Positions 22,451-33,700 are shown, numbered from the stretch's first letter. The stretch is DNA of 64,000 bases from Poriferisodalis sp965215815 (GCF_965215815.1 NZ_CBDCEO010000013.1:1674001-1738000); one strand, 5' to 3'. The notes: generated from the letters alone by a model not told the origin. Numbers and translations: made by a program.

Positions 22451-22789
22451 GTGAAGGAGCATCAGATGACTGTCAGCGAGGGTCGGCGTCGACCGAAGAA
22501 GCTGTCCGCGGAGACGAAGTGGGAGATCTACTTGCAGGTCACGGGCGGAGAGATCACCCAGGCCGACGCGGCCCGGAAGTGGGGGGTCGATGTGTCGACG
22601 ATCATCTCCATCCGCCGGACGGTGAAGGACGCGGCGCTGGCTGCGCTGGCCCGCAAGCCGGGTCGCCCGGCCACCGAACGGAACTGGGAGCTCGAAGCGG
22701 CCCGGGCAGAGATCGGTCAGCTCACCGAGGCGATCAAGGTCCAAGCGATCGAGTTGGCCATCGTCCGGGGAAAATCCGGCTGGGACTGA
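22451..22789 (+). CDS. IS orfA (HTH protein)
   Basis: 112 aa. KKLSAETKWEIYLQVTGGEI, then TQADAARKWGVDVSTIISIR is a transposase-type HTH, followed by a helical leucine-rich end. It overlaps the start of the orfB region in another frame, as in two-frame elements. ATG 22466 is an alternative start. Confidence 0.8.
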   Translation: MKEHQMTVSEGRRRPKKLSAETKWEIYLQVTGGEITQADAARKWGVDVSTIISIRRTVKDAALAALARKPGRPATERNWELEAARAEIGQLTEAIKVQAIELAIVRGKSGWD

Positions 22790-23848
22790 ACGGACCGGTC
22801 CCGGCGAGAGTCCCCGCCGAGGCCAAAGAGCTGGTCCTCAACACCGTCGACGACGCCGTTGCCGCCGGGTTCTGGCACACATGGGCCACCGGTGTGTGGC
22901 AGGTCTCCGACGACCGGGTGCACCGCTGGCGGGCCCGCCGACGCGAGCTGGGCACGCTCAGCGACCTCGCCCCGGGCGGCGCGCCGGTGCATGCCTTGCT
23001 GGCCGACGAAGTCGCGGAGGTCCTCGCTGTCGCTGAAGAGTGGGGACCGGTCGACCGGTCGCACCGCAAGCTCGCCCACCGCGGTTCCTATGTGGGCCGG
23101 GTGTGGGTGGCCCCCTCGACGTTCCGGCGCGTTCTGGCTGCCCACGGGCTTGTGCTGCCCGAACAGCCGCCGACACCACGGCGGCCCCGCACGCCGTGGC
23201 CGCACTGGCTGGTCTACCGAACCGAACAGGATCTGGATCTGGGACGTCACCCACTTCGGGCAGGCCCGGCGCTGCGTGTTCGCCATCGTCGACATGGTCT
23301 CGCGCTACTGGATCACCAGCCTGGTCTCGACCGAGGAGACCTCCACCCAAGTGCGTGTCATCTTCGACCAGGCGCTGCTAGCCCAAGATCTCGACGAGCT
23401 GCTCACCGACGACCGCCTCGATCTCGACATCGACGACCCCGACCGGCCGATCCTGCTCGCCGTGTCCGACAACGGCCCGGCCATGACCAGCCCCCACACC
23501 CGCGCCTACATGGCGATGATGGCCATCGCCCAACACCACGGCCGACCCCGCACCCCCACCGACCAAGCCTGGATCGAGAGCTTCTTCGGGCACATCAAGC
23601 ACGAATGGCCCCACCTCGACGAGATCACCGACCCGGCGTTGCTCGACACAGAGCTGGCACGCATCCGGATCGACTACAACGAAGTCCGGCTGCACGAAGC
23701 GATCGGCTACGTCACCCCCGACGACGAACACCACCAACGAGGAGAACCGATCCGCGAGGCCCGCCGGCAAGGCCTCCAACGAGCCCGCACACGACGGCTC
23801 GACCACAACCGCCGGACCACCACCAACAACCCCGAGAACACAGCATGA
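22790..23848 (+). pseudogene. IS orfB (rve integrase) with +1 frameshift
   Basis: First half: PARVPAEAKELVLNTVDDAV, WQVSDDRVHRWRARRREL and HRKLAHRGSYVGRVWVAP. Second half, next frame: NRIWIWDVTHFGQARR (Asp 1), LAVSDNGPAMTS (Asp 2) and TDQAWIESFFGHIKHEW (Glu). The frames would join if one A near 23219-23221 were removed (CGAACCGAAC to CGACCGAAC). The element therefore looks inactive unless the extra base is an assembly error. Confidence 0.8.
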
Positions 23849-23897
23849 CTTGGTTCATTTCTCAGCCGATCTCCGCGGAAGACTCAGACACACCTCA

Positions 23898-24599
23898 GAT
23901 CCCGACGCTCGGCACGGGCACCGTTCCCGCTCGGACCGCTACGACGGATACAAGCTGCACGTCTCCGCGGATGTGGACTCGGACCTGATCTGCTCAGCGA
24001 CCGCGACGCTCGCGACTGTCCACGACGCCGCTGTGATCGAAGACCTCATCGACGCCGACCCGGTCCCGGTCGCCGAGATCATCGCCGACACCCACTACGG
24101 ATCGGGGCCCACCCGTCAAGCGATGGCCGACCGAGGCATCGACCTCGTCGCCCCCGCCCAGCCGATCCCGACCCGCGGCGACAAGCTCACCAAAGCCGAC
24201 TTCGACATCGACCTCGAAGCAGCGACGGTCACCTGCCCGCAAGGAAACACCGCACCCATCCCGCCGCCGAACGGCGCCAAACGGCGCCAGGTGCGGTTCG
24301 CGGCAACGGATTGTTCAGCATGCGAGCTCAAGCCCCGATGCACCACACGCGACGGCGGCCGCATCATCGAGATCAACCCCCACGAAGAACTCCTCGCCCC
24401 CGCAAGAGCACAACGCCACGAACCCGAGTTTCTCGCCAGATACCGATTGCGATCCCAGGCCGAACGCAAGATCGCCCAGATCAAGTCCCGCACCAAAAAC
24501 GTCCCCTGGCGCGGCCTCGACAAGGCCAACCTGTGGCTCGACCTGCGCATCGCCGCCCTCAACCTCGACCGCGCCGGCCGCCTCGGCATCATCAGGTAA
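23898..24599 (+). pseudogene. IS1182 transposase, 3' part
   Basis: Continues the split gene: PDARHGHRSRSDRYDGYKLH, EIIADTHYGSGPTRQAMAD (second Asp), CSACELKPRC (Cys motif), RLRSQAERKIAQIK (Glu) and NLDRAGRLGIIR end. Removing 22378-23897 plus one GATC restores SMVD-PDAR in a single frame. Confidence 0.88.
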
Positions 24600-24768
24600 A
24601 ACACCCGCCCCGACCGGCGACCCCGGGCCCCACTGGCCGACCGACGATGTGCCTGGGCATCATCAGGCAGAACACCCGCGCCCAACCCACCCCGAACCAC
24701 CAACCAGACAACCGCGCACGCTCAACAAACAACACACACCACACCCCAATTGCCGACCACCCTCCTAG

Positions 24769-25202
24769 AGGCCCACGACGATGCGGCATGCATCGCGTCC
24801 GTTCACAGCGCTGGCCGAACGGGCCAGGTGGTCGAAATGCTCGAAGGCCATCGCTGCTCAACAGTTGTTCTGCACTGGTGGAATGGCACAACCACGCAGA
24901 CACGTCGGGCAGTAGATCTCGGCTGCTACTTCTCGATCAATGCTCGCAATCTACGAACTGCTCCCGCATTGGCTCTCATACCTCCTGAACGGCTGCTCCC
25001 AGAGACTGATCACCCTTACGCCGATCGGGCAAAGGACGCGCAACCTGGCAAGGTACAAGGCGTAGAACGCGCTCTCGCCGAACAACAGCAGAGTTTTCGC
25101 ATCCGCGCGTGGCAGAATTTTGGACAACTCATGGACAACGCTGGAGCAATGGAACGACTGCCTACGAAGGCTCAAGGCATCATCTTCTCGGTACGCCAAT
25201 GA
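24769..25202 (+). pseudogene. TatD-family nuclease, 5'-truncated
   Basis: About 144 codons remain: ACIASVHSAGRTGQVVEMLE, STVVLHWWNGTTTQTRRAVD, LGCYFSINARNL and IPPERLLPETDHPYADRA. These are the middle and C-terminal motifs of TatD metal-dependent DNases (HSxG, LHWxxG, GxYFSxN, LLxETDxP). The N-terminal metal site (HxH) is missing where IS1182 element 2 ends, and I do not find it on the element's other side. This TatD subtype resembles QatD of the Qat defence system, but no other qat gene is present. Confidence 0.7.
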
Positions 25203-25396
25203 CCCATTAGCTCGGATCAAGTGCTCGAACTCGGGCCGGTCACTCCGGGCCGAGTCAATACTCGACGAACTTCACCGAGGAATTGTCTTCGCATTCGACA
25301 CATAGCGTCATGGAATCAGGGTCCGCGTGTCCGTTGACTTAAACAGCCGCCGACCTTTCACGCGCTGCATAGGCCAAAGAGCAACTGATGAGTCTC

Positions 25397-27961
25397 TCAA
25401 CTAGCCTGTCGCAAGGTCAGCCGATCCAGCACAAGCGATGGCAAGAGTCCATGCTCCTGGTAGTGTCTATAAATCTGCCGCCGGCCTAGGCTCTGACCGG
25501 TTGACTTGCTCGGCCGAATCAGCGTCTCCCATGCCTTTGCGACCGCCTTCGCGATACTCAGAATCTCTGCTGGCGTAACGAGGTACACATGCTCTTCGGC
25601 CGCTCCGATTGCATCTTGTGCGAGAAGCTGACGGGGCGTGACTAATATGGCGGCACTACCGGAGGGGATTCCATCGGCATCGCGATCCTGTCTCATTAAC
25701 CGCAGCTGATCGCAAACTTGGCGGATGTCGCTGTGTGGGATCGGCCGGTTTGGTTGCTGTGCACTCTTCGCTTCAAATGCCACCCATCGATGATCACCCC
25801 AACACCATGCCGAATCACACCTGCCCTTCGCGGACGGTTTCGATGCGTCAGCCCCCAAGAGGACACCAAGCTCGGTAATACCAGGTTCATACGATGCAGC
25901 TCCAGTCTGCGATAGATTTTGGATCATGCGCTCAATACGCTGCTCAGTGCCGCTTGTACCTCGCCTGCTCAGCATCTTGGCAATCTTGCGGGCGGCAAAA
26001 TCATCCTCAGGTGCCATTCTCGATGGAATATCCGAAGCCATAGGTGACATCAATCTGACCCATTGGGCAGGATGTGAGGCCTCTTCGGCCTGTCTAACCA
26101 AGTCAGATGCGCGCGCAACCATAGCCTGCTGGTCTTGAACAGTACTTGCACTATATGCCCATGCTCCTGCAAGATAGAGGAGAATAGCTCTATATGCGCG
26201 TGTGTCTCCAGCTCCTGCACCTACCTTAATTGCAGCGCGCTCCATCTTGGCACTAGCTTCCGCCCAACGACCAGACCAAGCTTCTGCACACGCTTCCACT
26301 TCGTATGCTACGGCTTGCGTCAACGCGTCATTGCCCTGAGGCAATTGTCTATCGAGGGCATATCGCATCTCAACGATGGCCGTTTCCCCATCCTCAAACC
26401 AAGATACATCACGCTCAAGAAATGTCCGTACATTTTCCAATGCCTCTTCGTATGAGATGGCGCTGTTTTCCAAACCAAATTGAATCTCTGCTTGTGCTTC
26501 GGCATCAAGCGCATTCATATTTTCGGGCGCAATAAGATAATTTGTGAGTTCAGGGCCTAAAACGGCTACGACAGCGTAGTCCGATGGCCCCCTGGTACAT
26601 CTACCGGCAGCTTGTGTAACTCTAGTCCTCACGCGTTCAGCTAGCGCCGCTCCGGCTCTCGCCCGACCGCTCATGAACGCCTCAAGCAGCGTCGTCTTGT
26701 TGGGCAGTCCTTCCAATATGACGAGCCGGCACTCATCATCGGGCAAATCAATGCCATCGTACCTAGCCGCTAGAGCACAGATACCGTGTTCCCGCTCTCT
26801 GAATTGGTCAAGGGTAGTGTCGATGTTCTCATTGTCGTAGAGTGGCCAATTCTCTGGTTGGAGCGCACTCACAAGCCGGTCTCGAGTCAAGCCATCTGGC
26901 GTTAGTATCAGAGCCTTTCCGGCGAGTTCCACAAGACGCGACATGAACTCTTCGCGTTCGATTCCGTCAATCAAGTCCGCAAATACCACGAATCGACGTC
27001 CAGCGCGTGGAGTCGGTGACGCATCGGAGAGCGGAATTCTCGTGATGTGCTCCCGTCCGAAGGCACGCTCGAGTTCACCACCGCTACCCAGTGTGGCCGA
27101 GAGGTAAATGCGCTGTCTAGCGTCGCGAAAGAGCGCATTTTGATTTGTGGGCGGGATAAGCGGCCGCACCAGAATTGACCGCGGACCAACAAGCACGATA
27201 CAACTCGCTATTCCATCACGAACCATTGCCAATTGAAACCGCCTATTGCCTGTTGAAGTTTCAGCTAGTGCTGAATCCAACCGCCGCTGTACCTTGATGT
27301 CCTGCGCCGGAATGACGACACGTAGATCAATGTCGATTGATGAAACAGCGGCGGAGTCTCGCAGACGTTCAAGATGCACACCGTCAAGAGCGGATCTAAC
27401 CGCATCTAGAATTGCTTGATAACGTTCCTCATCTTCCCGCCTGTCGATATGTATGGAGTAGGCTCCTGCGACGTATTGCTCTGCTGCGTGCGCATCATCA
27501 AATACTATGAGACCAAGAGCGGGTAACTTGGGACTTGAGTTGAAGATCGAACTGTAGGTGGTAATCGCAACCGTGTTGGTAGCCGCAAAAGATGCATGTG
27601 CCCGTGCATCCCAAGTACCGTGGGGCCCGATCAACAACGATGTGGCTATGCCTTCGCGCAATGCGACCCGGTTAACTTGGTGCGCAAGTTGGCGGGTTGG
27701 ACAGGCATAAGCGACATGGCAGTTTCGAGTTCTCCGAACGAACTCGGCGATCAAGAGGCCAGGTAGTGTCTTGCCAGTACCAGTGGGGAGTTCAAGCGCG
27801 ATATCCGGTGAGTCTTGATATTCGCTCACATATGCCCTGAGCACATCACCTTGATGCGTCCAGAGGTTGGGGACAGCATCAGGACCCTTTGGTAGGTTGC
27901 GGTGAAGTTGTTCCGGAGTGTCGTAGACGCTCTGTTCGCCACCTCGACTTCTGAATGCCAT
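25397..27961 (-). CDS. SF2 helicase with C-terminal PD-(D/E)xK-like nuclease
   Basis: 854 aa. Helicase motifs: I PTGTGKT (59-65), Ia CPTRQLAHQ, II DDAH (155-158, in place of DEAH), III SAT (288-290), VI QAAGRCTRG (450-458). A helical middle (~500-690) follows. The C-terminal part has D716 and FEAKS (E730, K732) after CWGDHRWVA, the D-ExK pattern of restriction-like nucleases. AT content is much higher than in neighbouring genes. It lies 168 bp downstream of mod on the same strand and might share its transcript. A one-gene helicase-nuclease next to a restriction system is probably antiphage, but no named system is matched with certainty. Confidence 0.75.
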   Translation of the reverse strand: MAFRSRGGEQSVYDTPEQLHRNLPKGPDAVPNLWTHQGDVLRAYVSEYQDSPDIALELPTGTGKTLPGLLIAEFVRRTRNCHVAYACPTRQLAHQVNRVALREGIATSLLIGPHGTWDARAHASFAATNTVAITTYSSIFNSSPKLPALGLIVFDDAHAAEQYVAGAYSIHIDRREDEERYQAILDAVRSALDGVHLERLRDSAAVSSIDIDLRVVIPAQDIKVQRRLDSALAETSTGNRRFQLAMVRDGIASCIVLVGPRSILVRPLIPPTNQNALFRDARQRIYLSATLGSGGELERAFGREHITRIPLSDASPTPRAGRRFVVFADLIDGIEREEFMSRLVELAGKALILTPDGLTRDRLVSALQPENWPLYDNENIDTTLDQFREREHGICALAARYDGIDLPDDECRLVILEGLPNKTTLLEAFMSGRARAGAALAERVRTRVTQAAGRCTRGPSDYAVVAVLGPELTNYLIAPENMNALDAEAQAEIQFGLENSAISYEEALENVRTFLERDVSWFEDGETAIVEMRYALDRQLPQGNDALTQAVAYEVEACAEAWSGRWAEASAKMERAAIKVGAGAGDTRAYRAILLYLAGAWAYSASTVQDQQAMVARASDLVRQAEEASHPAQWVRLMSPMASDIPSRMAPEDDFAARKIAKMLSRRGTSGTEQRIERMIQNLSQTGAASYEPGITELGVLLGADASKPSAKGRCDSAWCWGDHRWVAFEAKSAQQPNRPIPHSDIRQVCDQLRLMRQDRDADGIPSGSAAILVTPRQLLAQDAIGAAEEHVYLVTPAEILSIAKAVAKAWETLIRPSKSTGQSLGRRQIYRHYQEHGLLPSLVLDRLTLRQAS

Positions 27962-28129
27962 TTGCCTCGACTCCGATCATTTCATGGGTTCTTCAGGCAC
28001 CGCTATAGGAACAGTAAGAGTAACTTGGCTGCACTTGATATCCACCGCGACCACCTCATCGACGACTGCGCTGAGAGAAAATCGATACGCTACGTCACAG
28101 AGAGAACCCAGCCGTTCAATGGCATCTTG

Positions 28130-30721
28130 CTACCAGCCGTCGTCGATGGTGGTGGTCATTTCGGCGCCGGTGGTGGTGATGACCTTGATGGCGATGTTGC
28201 GTCCTGGGTCGGGCGGCGTGAACGGCTGAGAGACGGTGGACTGAATGTTCTCGAGGGCGAGTTCGTCACGTTCGCGCTTGGGGATCTTGGCGATGAGCTT
28301 CTTGATGTCGCTGCCTTTGCGGAATCCGTTTGGGAAATAGGCGCGGCGCACTCGGAACGAGAACCCGTCGTGGTTGGTGTCGAGCATCCAGCACTCGACG
28401 TCGTCGGTGCCGTAGCCGCGTGCTCGGTTCGCTGCGGGGTCGTAGGTATCACAGCCGAGCAACTCGACGGTGACACCTTCGTCGCTGGTGTCGAGGATCA
28501 CGTCGGGCTCGGCGAGCAGCACGAATGAGCCGCCGTCCGCCGAACGGCTGACGGTCTCGGGCAGGCGTAGGTCGCGGGAGGCGATGACACGGTGTACGTG
28601 GACCGGACCCACGGCTGCTGAGATGCCGGCTTCGAAGTCGTAGCCGATGATGATCAGGTTCTCGCAAGTTGGGTCGTTGTCGCGGGCTTCGATTGCCGCT
28701 CGCCGGGCGACCTCGATGTTGACCGTCGCATCTGCAGCAGCGATCATCACGCCCGCGGTGAATTCGCCCTCGCGGGTTGCTGACGCGCAGCGTGCTCCGT
28801 AGCCGACGAGCTTCGTGTCGGGCCAAGGGATCGTCTCGACCACATCGAAGACCGGCCGCCCGTCGGCGTCGCACACAGGCGTGTTGCGCAGCAACTGCAG
28901 CAGCGTCTCGGCATCGGTCGGGTCTGCCGTGGGTAGGTCGCTGAGTCCGCCATCGTCGAGCGGCAGGTAGGTGTACGGCGAGATCGACTCGACGGTGAAG
29001 GCTGAGCAGATGCGGGGTCGCCGGCCGTCAACACTTGTGCGATCGACGAGCCGGATCTGATTCTCGGGGTCATCAACCCTGCCGTAGGCAAGCGTGGCGG
29101 CCGTGACATGGGGAATTGTCTCTTCGACGAAGCCTGAGGCTGGGTCCAGCCCAGCGTCGGCGATCTTGTGCCACGTGTAGACGCGCGCAAGCAGGTGAGA
29201 TCGTGCAACGGCCACCGCTACACGTTGCGCGTCGCAGGTGATCCACCGACGACCCCATTCCTCCGCGAGGTCTGCGGTCACGCCACTGCCACAGGTCGGG
29301 TCCAAGACCAGATCACCCGGATCGGTGGTCATGAGCAGGCAACGCTCAATGATGCGATCCGCTGTTTGGACCACATAGCGCTTCTTGGAGGGCGCGGCCA
29401 CCGAGTGCCACACATTGTCGACCTTGCGGCCGGGTCGCTCTTCTTCAAACAGCTTCCAATGGAGCGTTGTGCCAAGGTCGGAGAGTCGATCCTGACGCTT
29501 GAGAGCACACATTCCGCACTCGGCTTGGCGACCGTCTGGGTCGCCCGGACATAGTTCGTCATCTGCAACAGGTTCAGCGTGGCTCTGTGGCGGAGGGTGC
29601 ACTGAGACCCTCCACTGGCTCGTCGGCCCGGTCGAATGCCACTTGCCGTTGTACCAGTAGTCGACAGACCTGCCCGTTGTCGAGTAGCCCTGAGAAGTCA
29701 GTCGTGAGCGCTTGAAGAGTCGCGCGCCTTCTGGCAAGAGGGCAACATCCTCACGCTCTTCCTTCGACGGCTTCCGATCCGGCGCTCCCAGAACGGCAAC
29801 GCCAGCGTATGAAGTGAAATCCGCCATCTGTTCCTGCCGGTCGCGGGGCTCGTAGATCGGATTGAACTTGATCTGCTCCTTGTCTTTGGCGTACCAGAGG
29901 ATGTAGCTGGCACTCTCGCCTAGCAGCTTCGCTGAGGGCATGCCGGTAGGACGCCAGGTGATGGTTGCAACGCGGTTGTCTGCGCCGAAGACCTCGTCCA
30001 GCAGCACGCCAAGCCGGTGGACATTCTCGTCGCCGATCTGGACGAACAGTGAGCCGCTGTCGGCAAGCAGTTCGCGTGCGAGGACACATTGCTTGTGGAT
30101 GCCGTCGAGGTATGAGTGGACGCCGTTGCGGTAGGTGTCCCGAAACGCCCGAATAGGCAGTGCGTCTCCCGCGGGTACCGCGGATTCGTTGTCCTTGACG
30201 TCGAGGTTGTCGGTGGTGGGCTGGAAGTTGGACTGGTACGACATGCCATACGGCGGGTCGTAGTAGATCATCTGGACTTGCCCCGCGAGCCCGTCCTTGG
30301 CGATGAGGCTCTTCATCACGTCGGCGGAGTCACCATGAATGAGACGGTTCTGCCAGTTACCGGAGTGCTCGTAGAAGTTGAGCGGGTCGGCCCCCTCGGG
30401 CAGTCCGTTGAAGTCGTCGGTGCTGAGCTGGATTCCGCTGTCGGGCTTGCGCAGCTGGTTGGCGAACTCGGAGGGTGCGACCTTCTCGCGCACGTACAGC
30501 GGCAAGGCCTCCATGCGCAACAGCTCGTCCTCGGCCGCGTCCCCGCTGAGCGCGGACGTCTCTCCCTCGCGTTGCCAGGCGAGCACGGGGGTGGCGATCT
30601 CGTGCCGGTCGATTGTGAACGGCTTGGGCCTGCGGTCCTCGTCGGTCATCAGCGACTCGGTCTCCGGGGTCGGGTTGTTGCGCCGAGTCGCCGTCTTGTG
30701 CCTGTAGGAGTCATTTGCCAT
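28130..30721 (-). CDS. mod: Type III DNA methyltransferase (Mod), adenine-N6 type
   Basis: 863 aa from ATG 30721 (GGAGAG upstream; an in-frame GTG at 30745 overlaps the res stop as GTGA). Catalytic motif IV DPPYG lies near residue 155, before SAM-binding motif I DPTCGSGVT near 475, the beta-class order of type III Mod proteins. The middle third is presumably the target recognition domain. It methylates one strand of an asymmetric site, protecting host DNA, and is required by Res for recognition. Transcribed after res, the reverse of the classical mod-res order. Confidence 0.88.
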   Translation of the reverse strand: MANDSYRHKTATRRNNPTPETESLMTDEDRRPKPFTIDRHEIATPVLAWQREGETSALSGDAAEDELLRMEALPLYVREKVAPSEFANQLRKPDSGIQLSTDDFNGLPEGADPLNFYEHSGNWQNRLIHGDSADVMKSLIAKDGLAGQVQMIYYDPPYGMSYQSNFQPTTDNLDVKDNESAVPAGDALPIRAFRDTYRNGVHSYLDGIHKQCVLARELLADSGSLFVQIGDENVHRLGVLLDEVFGADNRVATITWRPTGMPSAKLLGESASYILWYAKDKEQIKFNPIYEPRDRQEQMADFTSYAGVAVLGAPDRKPSKEEREDVALLPEGARLFKRSRLTSQGYSTTGRSVDYWYNGKWHSTGPTSQWRVSVHPPPQSHAEPVADDELCPGDPDGRQAECGMCALKRQDRLSDLGTTLHWKLFEEERPGRKVDNVWHSVAAPSKKRYVVQTADRIIERCLLMTTDPGDLVLDPTCGSGVTADLAEEWGRRWITCDAQRVAVAVARSHLLARVYTWHKIADAGLDPASGFVEETIPHVTAATLAYGRVDDPENQIRLVDRTSVDGRRPRICSAFTVESISPYTYLPLDDGGLSDLPTADPTDAETLLQLLRNTPVCDADGRPVFDVVETIPWPDTKLVGYGARCASATREGEFTAGVMIAAADATVNIEVARRAAIEARDNDPTCENLIIIGYDFEAGISAAVGPVHVHRVIASRDLRLPETVSRSADGGSFVLLAEPDVILDTSDEGVTVELLGCDTYDPAANRARGYGTDDVECWMLDTNHDGFSFRVRRAYFPNGFRKGSDIKKLIAKIPKRERDELALENIQSTVSQPFTPPDPGRNIAIKVITTTGAEMTTTIDDGW

Positions 30722-30741
30722 CGCTGCGCTCTCCGGGACCC

Positions 30742-33700
30742 TCACTCAGTCGCCGACAAGGCGAACTCGACCTGGTGCGTGCCGCTGCCGACTTGGTCAA
30801 TCTGGTGCCGTGCGAACTTGGCGTCCTGGATCTCCACAAAGGACCAGCGGCGCAATGCATCGGGCAGTGCCGCCGTGCCAGCGACGCAGGGAATCCAGTG
30901 CTCCAGCACGTACTTGTCGGCTGCGATCGCCTTGTCGTCACGCACGCCCTTGCATTCGACGATCAGGTTGGTGCCGTCCCCAAGACGGGCAATGAAGTCA
31001 GGTTCGTAGCGTCGCCATGAGCCGTTGAAGAAATACGGCACCGACCAGCCGGTCTGGAAGTTGCGTGCCCACGCCTCGACGCGCTTGTGGGTGTCGAGGA
31101 TCGCCGCAACCTGCTTCTCAAGATTGGAATGGCACGCTGCGTGGGAGAGCTCGCTGCGCTTCGCCTCGTGGATGTGATGCAGCGTCGTATCGAAGTCGAC
31201 ATCGCTGGTGTCGAGCCGCGGCGGGCTGTCGAGCACTGCTACTCGCTGATGCTCGTGGCCGCGTTCGCTGGTGCATGCATCGAGGATCGTGAGCACCGCG
31301 TCGCGCCGCTGCTCGTCTTCCACGAGCAACGCTGCGGGGTCGCCGCACTCGACATAGTCGAGCGCGAGCCATTCACCGACGATGCGCCGAGCCGACCTGA
31401 ACAGCGACAGGCTCGTGCCGTCGGTGTCGTCATCGGTGCTGCTGCGGAACTCCCCGACTATCTCCTGGGCGATCCTGAATTCGGCCTCGCCGCGCCGGCT
31501 CTTGGTCTGGAGGATCTTCTCCTCTCCGACATGAGGGCTGAGCACTGTCATCGACGCGACCGACTGCGGCTTCATCTTCCACGCCTTGGACTTGGACTCA
31601 TCGAATTCGAGCTTGAGGCTCGGCGTGACCCGCCGGTACTCACGCACCTGCGGCCACACGATTCGGTACTTCCCTCGCCCTCGCACCGTGTGCACACGAG
31701 TAACCGGGCGCACCGGAGGGGTGCCGGTGTTGCCGCCCCGTGAGGGCATGAACTCGAAGGGAATGCCCACGACCTCGGCGTACTCGGGGCGCAGCCTTCC
31801 CGTGCCGTCGAATCGGAAGTCCTCATAGGAGGTGCGACGCAGTGCGCGGCCCGTGACCTGCTCGCACAGCAACTGCGTCGAAAACGCCCGATAGCCGACG
31901 ATGTGGGACACGTTGCGGGCGTCCCAGCCTTCGGTGAGCATCCCCACCGAGATCACGCATCGCACCCGGGCGCCCGGCCGTCCCGCTTTGCCGACTGTGT
32001 TCAGGACCTCTCGCACTGTCTCGAGCGCGTCCTTGGAGCGCCCTCGCCGCTCATTGAGACGTTGCCCCTGAGCCTTGATCAGCTTCGCTGCTTTGGCCGG
32101 CAGGTCGCTGCTGTCGTCAAGGTTGGAGTGCACGACGATGGTGCGCAGATCGTCTGTCCACTGCCCCTGCGCGACATTGGAGAGCTCCGGGTAGGCGCCC
32201 TCGCGCAAGACGCCGTCACTGTCCTCCCAGCCGGCGATGTGCTCGTACAGGGCATTGGCGTTGTCGATGGTGTTCGCCACGACGATCATCACCGGCGCGG
32301 TCTCGGGCCGCACCCGTAACCACAGCGCCAAGTGGTCCTTGTAGTCGTCGTACTGGGCGTCAAGAGCGTTGCGAAGCGGCCCGGGGATGAGTGCGGCTGG
32401 GCCGTCCTCGGTGGGCCTCGGAATCTTCTTCTTGTCGGTCGCCTCATAGAGGTTGCGCCAGACGGTTCGCTCCTGAATCGAGTCGTCGTCGACGGGCACT
32501 CGTGGGACCTTCGTCAGCCCGGATTCGATCGCGTCCATCAGGCCGAAGTCCGATGCGACCCATTGGAACGGTTCCGGCGTGGCCCGCCCTGAGGTGTCGA
32601 TCCACATCGGCGTGGCCGAGAAGTCGAACACAACCGAGGCCTGCCCGTACTGGTTCACCGAGCCGAGCTGGCCCATGTCTCGCAAGCTGCGCAAGACGTT
32701 GAACCACACCGCAGCGCGCTTGTCTTCCTTCTTGTCCTCGGCACTGCGTTTGGCGTGCGACTTGGGCAGGTAGCAGTGGTGCGCCTCGTCGTTGAGCACG
32801 ACGAGGTTGCCGTACGCGTTCGCTGTCAGCAGCGATTTGAGAATCCGCTGGGCGGACTGTTCGTAGCTCTCGAGGTGCTCGTCTCCGGTAGGCCGTCCGA
32901 TCAGGTCACGGTGCGCTCGGCCGCCTTTCGATCCGCTGCGCGGGAAACCCAGCGTGTTGAGGTTCTGACGGTTGAACGCCTGGAAGTTCATGACCTCGAC
33001 CCGGGCACGGTTCAGCACCGGCCGCAAGTCGCGAGGCACCAACCCCATGTCGTCGTAGACGTTGTGCGGGCTAGACGGCTTCAGCTCGGCGAGGCGGTTG
33101 CGCACCGTGAGACCGGGAGTGAGCACGAGGAATCGTTCGCCGTGCATGAGATTGCGCCGGCGAGTGGTGCGTGCGGCGTTGAGGGTCTGCCAGGCGATCA
33201 GCATCCCCATCACGACCGTCTTGCCGGTGCCGGTTGCCATCTTCACCGCGTGGCGAACGATCTCGTCGTTGTGTTGACGAGACAGCGTCTCCAGCTCGCG
33301 CCGCTCTGGCGTCTGTCGAGTGGCGACCTCGCGCAGCCACACCAAGGTCTCGATCGCTTCGCACTGGGCGAAGAACGGCCGCAGCTTGCAGCCCCGCTCG
33401 TCGGCCCAGTGCTCCAGCAACCTCACTGACACTGATGTCGCACCCTGGTAGCCGCCGTTTCGCCATTTCGAAACCCTCTCGCGGACTGCGTTGATCAACC
33501 GGTTCAGATGCACGTCGCCTAGCGAGAGCTGCAGATGGCCTGACTTCTCGTCGTCAGGCACAGGGCTGAGCAGCATCGAAGGACGGCGGCCCGACTCGGG
33601 CTCGATCCCGCGCTGGGCGCGACCCGTCCGGTCGAGCGGCCAATAGCGATTCGGCTCCTCGAAAGGCGAACAGAGGATCGGGTCAACTGACGGATCGAAC

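Larger units (their letters stand above)
22378..23897 (+). mobile_element. IS3/IS481-like element inserted in IS1182
   Basis: 1,520 bp flanked by GATC direct repeats (22374-22377 and 23898-23901). Ends are imperfect inverted repeats sharing GTCTGAGT and CCGCGGAG, with AATGAACCAAGTC further in on both sides. Contains orfA and an integrase-type orfB. Confidence 0.85.
21476..24768 (+). mobile_element. IS1182-family element 2, interrupted
   Basis: Perfect 16-bp inverted repeats CTAGGAGGGTGGTCGG (21476-21491) and CCGACCACCCTCCTAG (24753-24768), different from element 1 beyond CTAGGAG. Its transposase gene is split by another element at 22378-23897. Right of it lies a truncated TatD gene. Confidence 0.88.

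Noticed and set aside
22435..23988. 517-codon continuous ORF through the inner IS
   Set aside because: Only its middle part is real orfB; both ends are out-of-frame translations of orfA and of the integrase catalytic part.
17319..24768. Composite transposon formed by the two IS1182 elements
   Set aside because: The elements have different inverted repeats and opposite orientation of transposases, and no outer target duplication was found, so joint movement is not supported.
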